A DNA stretch of 64,000 nt from positions 310,001 through 374,000 of the forward strand of contig NZ_LT607803.1 in the NCBI RefSeq assembly GCF_900090195.1, written 5' to 3'. Origin of the DNA: Variovorax sp. HW608 (GTDB taxonomy: Bacteria; Pseudomonadota; Gammaproteobacteria; Burkholderiales; Burkholderiaceae_C). Shown one piece after another: positions 62,560 to 64,000 of the stretch (position 1 is its first letter; every line of letters starts with the position of its first letter). The translations under genes and the position numbers were made by a program. The notes under the pieces were generated by a model. The model had not been told where the DNA came from. It made no database searches and worked only from the letters and a program-made list of their open reading frames with translations.

Positions 62560-63270
62560 ATGCATAAAATAAATGTCATGCACAAAGAAGATATCTCTCA
62601 CCGCGCTCCGCCGCTGGTCGACCAGGCTTTCGCGCGCTTGCGCCACGGGGTGCTGACGGGCGAGTTCCCGGCCGACACCAAGCTCAAGATCGATGAGCTG
62701 CAGGAGAGCTACGGCTTCTCCAGCAGCCCGCTGCGCGAAGCGCTCAGCCGTCTGGCGCAGGAAGGACTGATCCGATCGGACGAGCGCAGGGGTTTCCGCG
62801 TGGCCGCGATCTCGGCCGAGGACTTGGCCGACATCACCCGCATGCGCGTGATGCTCGACGTGCCAGCGCTGCGCGAGGCGATCGAGTACGGCGACGATGC
62901 CTGGGAGGGCGCCATCGTGTCGGCGTTCCATCGCCTGGAGCGCGTCGAGTCGCGGCTCGCCGACGGCCCTGTCGTGCTGGACGAGGGGTGGTCGGAGTTG
63001 CACCGCGCCTTCCACCTGGCGCTGGTAGCGGCCTGTCCGTCCGAGCGGCAGCTTGCCTGGAGTGCCAGCCTGTTCGACCAGGCCGAACGCTACCGGCGCT
63101 TCTCCGCGCGCTTTCGCAAGGCCGCGCGGCGCAAGTCGAACGAGCACCGCAAGATCATGGAGGCCACGCTGCGCCGCGATGCGGATACGGCCTGCGCCCT
63201 GCTGGAGGAACACATCCTGAGCACGCAGCGCAACGTGGAAGCCGCCCTGAAGTCTGCGCAGAGCCAATAG
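62560..63270 (+). CDS. GntR-family regulator with FCD domain
   Basis: This regulator has a winged helix-turn-helix (KLKIDELQESYGFSSSPLRE, LSRLAQEGLIRSDERRGFRV) and a C-terminal FCD ligand domain (ADITRMRVMLDVPALREAIE, ELHRAFHLALVAAC, SNEHRKIMEATLRRD with His residues). FCD regulators usually bind organic acids. The start at 62560 follows CGGAG; the ATG at 62578 is an alternative. It overlaps operator-like TGCATAAA sequence, so it probably represses itself and both catabolic arms. Confidence 0.92.
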   Translation: MHKINVMHKEDISHRAPPLVDQAFARLRHGVLTGEFPADTKLKIDELQESYGFSSSPLREALSRLAQEGLIRSDERRGFRVAAISAEDLADITRMRVMLDVPALREAIEYGDDAWEGAIVSAFHRLERVESRLADGPVVLDEGWSELHRAFHLALVAACPSERQLAWSASLFDQAERYRRFSARFRKAARRKSNEHRKIMEATLRRDADTACALLEEHILSTQRNVEAALKSAQSQ

Positions 63271-63309
63271 CGCGGCAGGTTCCCAACCCGACATCTGACG
63301 AAAGACGAC

Positions 63310-63879
63310 ATGCTCAACGTCCTGCGGCCCACGCCTTCCCATTTCGGCATCTTCGTGACCGATCTGGAGCGGATGGTGGCCTTCTATACCGAGACTTTCG
63401 AGCTCACCATCACCGACCGGGGAGTGGGTCGAACATTCAGGAACGAACTCGTGTTCACGAGTGCCAGCCCGGACCAGCACCATCAGCTGGTGCTGGCCTC
63501 GGGCCGGCCGGCTGACGCCACCTTCAGCACCGTGATGCAGATCTCGTTCGTGGTGCCGAGCATCCAGCATCTGCGCGACATTTCGGCGAGGGCCGCAGAG
63601 CGCGGCGCCACGGAGATCCGCGGGCTGAACCACGGCAACGCGCTGTCGGTCTACATGCGCGATCCCGAGGGCAACACGGTCGAGATCTACGTCGATACCC
63701 CGTTCTACGTGGCCCAGCCGCATGGCGATCCGCTGGACCTGTCCAAGGATGATGAAACCCTCCTGCGCGAGACCGAGGAGGCCTGCCGGCGCGATCCGAG
63801 CTTCATGCCGCTGGTCAAGTGGCAGGCCCAGTTCGAATCGAAGTCCCCGATTGCGACTTCCACGGCATCCGCGCGCTGA
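63310..63879 (+). CDS. VOC-family (glyoxalase/extradiol dioxygenase-like) protein
   Basis: The 189-residue protein has one vicinal-oxygen-chelate module: PTPSHFGIFVTDLERMVAFY with the first His, a central HHQLVLASG, and YMRDPEGNTVEIYVDTPFYV with the metal Glu. The HxGxFVTD-type N-terminus is that of 2,3-dihydroxybiphenyl dioxygenase-like proteins. It could cleave a ring or act as an isomerase. It lies between the regulator and a FAH-family gene, consistent with a meta-type pathway. Confidence 0.9.
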   Translation: MLNVLRPTPSHFGIFVTDLERMVAFYTETFELTITDRGVGRTFRNELVFTSASPDQHHQLVLASGRPADATFSTVMQISFVVPSIQHLRDISARAAERGATEIRGLNHGNALSVYMRDPEGNTVEIYVDTPFYVAQPHGDPLDLSKDDETLLRETEEACRRDPSFMPLVKWQAQFESKSPIATSTASAR

Positions 63880-63921
63880 TCCGCACTGCATTCCTTCTCT
63901 TTCCATTTTTCAGGAGATCCA

Positions 63922-64000
63922 ATGAAACTGTTGTCCTTCATTCATCAAGGCCGCGAGACCTGGGGCGCGGTCGTCGGCGACGGAGTCGTCGATCTGGGCA
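63922..64000 (+). CDS. Fumarylacetoacetate hydrolase family protein, 3' partial
   Basis: Only 26 residues are in the window: MKLLSFIHQGRETWGAVVGD and the following GVVDLG. This N-terminus is typical of the FAH family, which cleaves C-C bonds or isomerises and hydrates ring-fission products. AGGAG lies five bases before the ATG. It continues the plus arm after the VOC gene. Confidence 0.75.
   Translation, partial: MKLLSFIHQGRETWGAVVGDGVVDLG

Overview
The window is GC-rich, densely coded DNA that looks like Burkholderiales, most probably Comamonadaceae (Variovorax-like). That placement is an inference from gene families: a BpH3-type H-NS protein, LigD, a Bug-type solute receptor remnant, large SAM-like tyrosine recombinases and a GntR-controlled aromatic-type catabolic cluster. 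It carries two plasmid initiators, an iteron origin, a ParAB system with five parS-like palindromes, a MobF relaxase and a coupling protein. It is therefore best read as part of a large plasmid, probably a cointegrate, or a plasmid-derived island.

Layout. 0-5 kb: a partial PEP-mutase/isocitrate-lyase family gene, small unknown genes, an H-NS protein with a doubled DNA-binding motif, and a divergent tyrosine recombinase. 5.6-20.6 kb: a defence and DNA-processing island. It holds LigD; an AAA_13 (RloC/PrrC-like) ATPase gene split by a 3.17-kb IS66-family element with a perfect 8-bp target duplication; an unrecognised two-gene P-loop ATPase module; and a translationally coupled restriction-modification pair. 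21-24 kb: a large tyrosine recombinase coupled to a YkgJ-type gene, then a frameshifted Fic fragment. 24.4-29 kb: a cold-shock/excalibur protein, a two-component system, and a divergent CI/Cro-like switch with a clear operator dyad. 29-33.7 kb: an envelope cluster (TcpQ-like protein, trimeric autotransporter, OmpA-like protein, broken CAP-like lipoprotein).

33.7-42.9 kb: a mobilisation and replication segment. It holds a relaxase truncated at a deletion junction, a TraD/TrwB-like coupling protein, a ColE2-type Rep with a candidate antisense RNA, a small operon with a secreted PLD nuclease, SSB, and the 3' half of a DUF932 gene. 42.9-45.5 kb: an IS21-family element without a target duplication. 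45.6-53.7 kb: small plasmid genes, a Rep_3 initiator with iterons, ParA, ParB and the parS array. 53.7-56.5 kb: a second recombinase of the 21-kb type, cut off before its catalytic tyrosine, and a toxin-antitoxin pair.

56.5-64 kb: a catabolic cluster. One arm (- strand) holds a flavin hydroxylase, a SnoaL-like protein, an Old-Yellow-Enzyme family reductase and a broken Bug receptor. The other arm (+ strand) holds a zinc alcohol dehydrogenase, a cupin, a GntR/FCD regulator, a VOC-family protein and the start of a fumarylacetoacetate-hydrolase family gene. A 25-bp inverted repeat in the divergent promoter region is the likely GntR operator. The strongest candidates for something undescribed are the two-gene ATPase module at 14.6-18.0 kb and the IS66 passenger gene.
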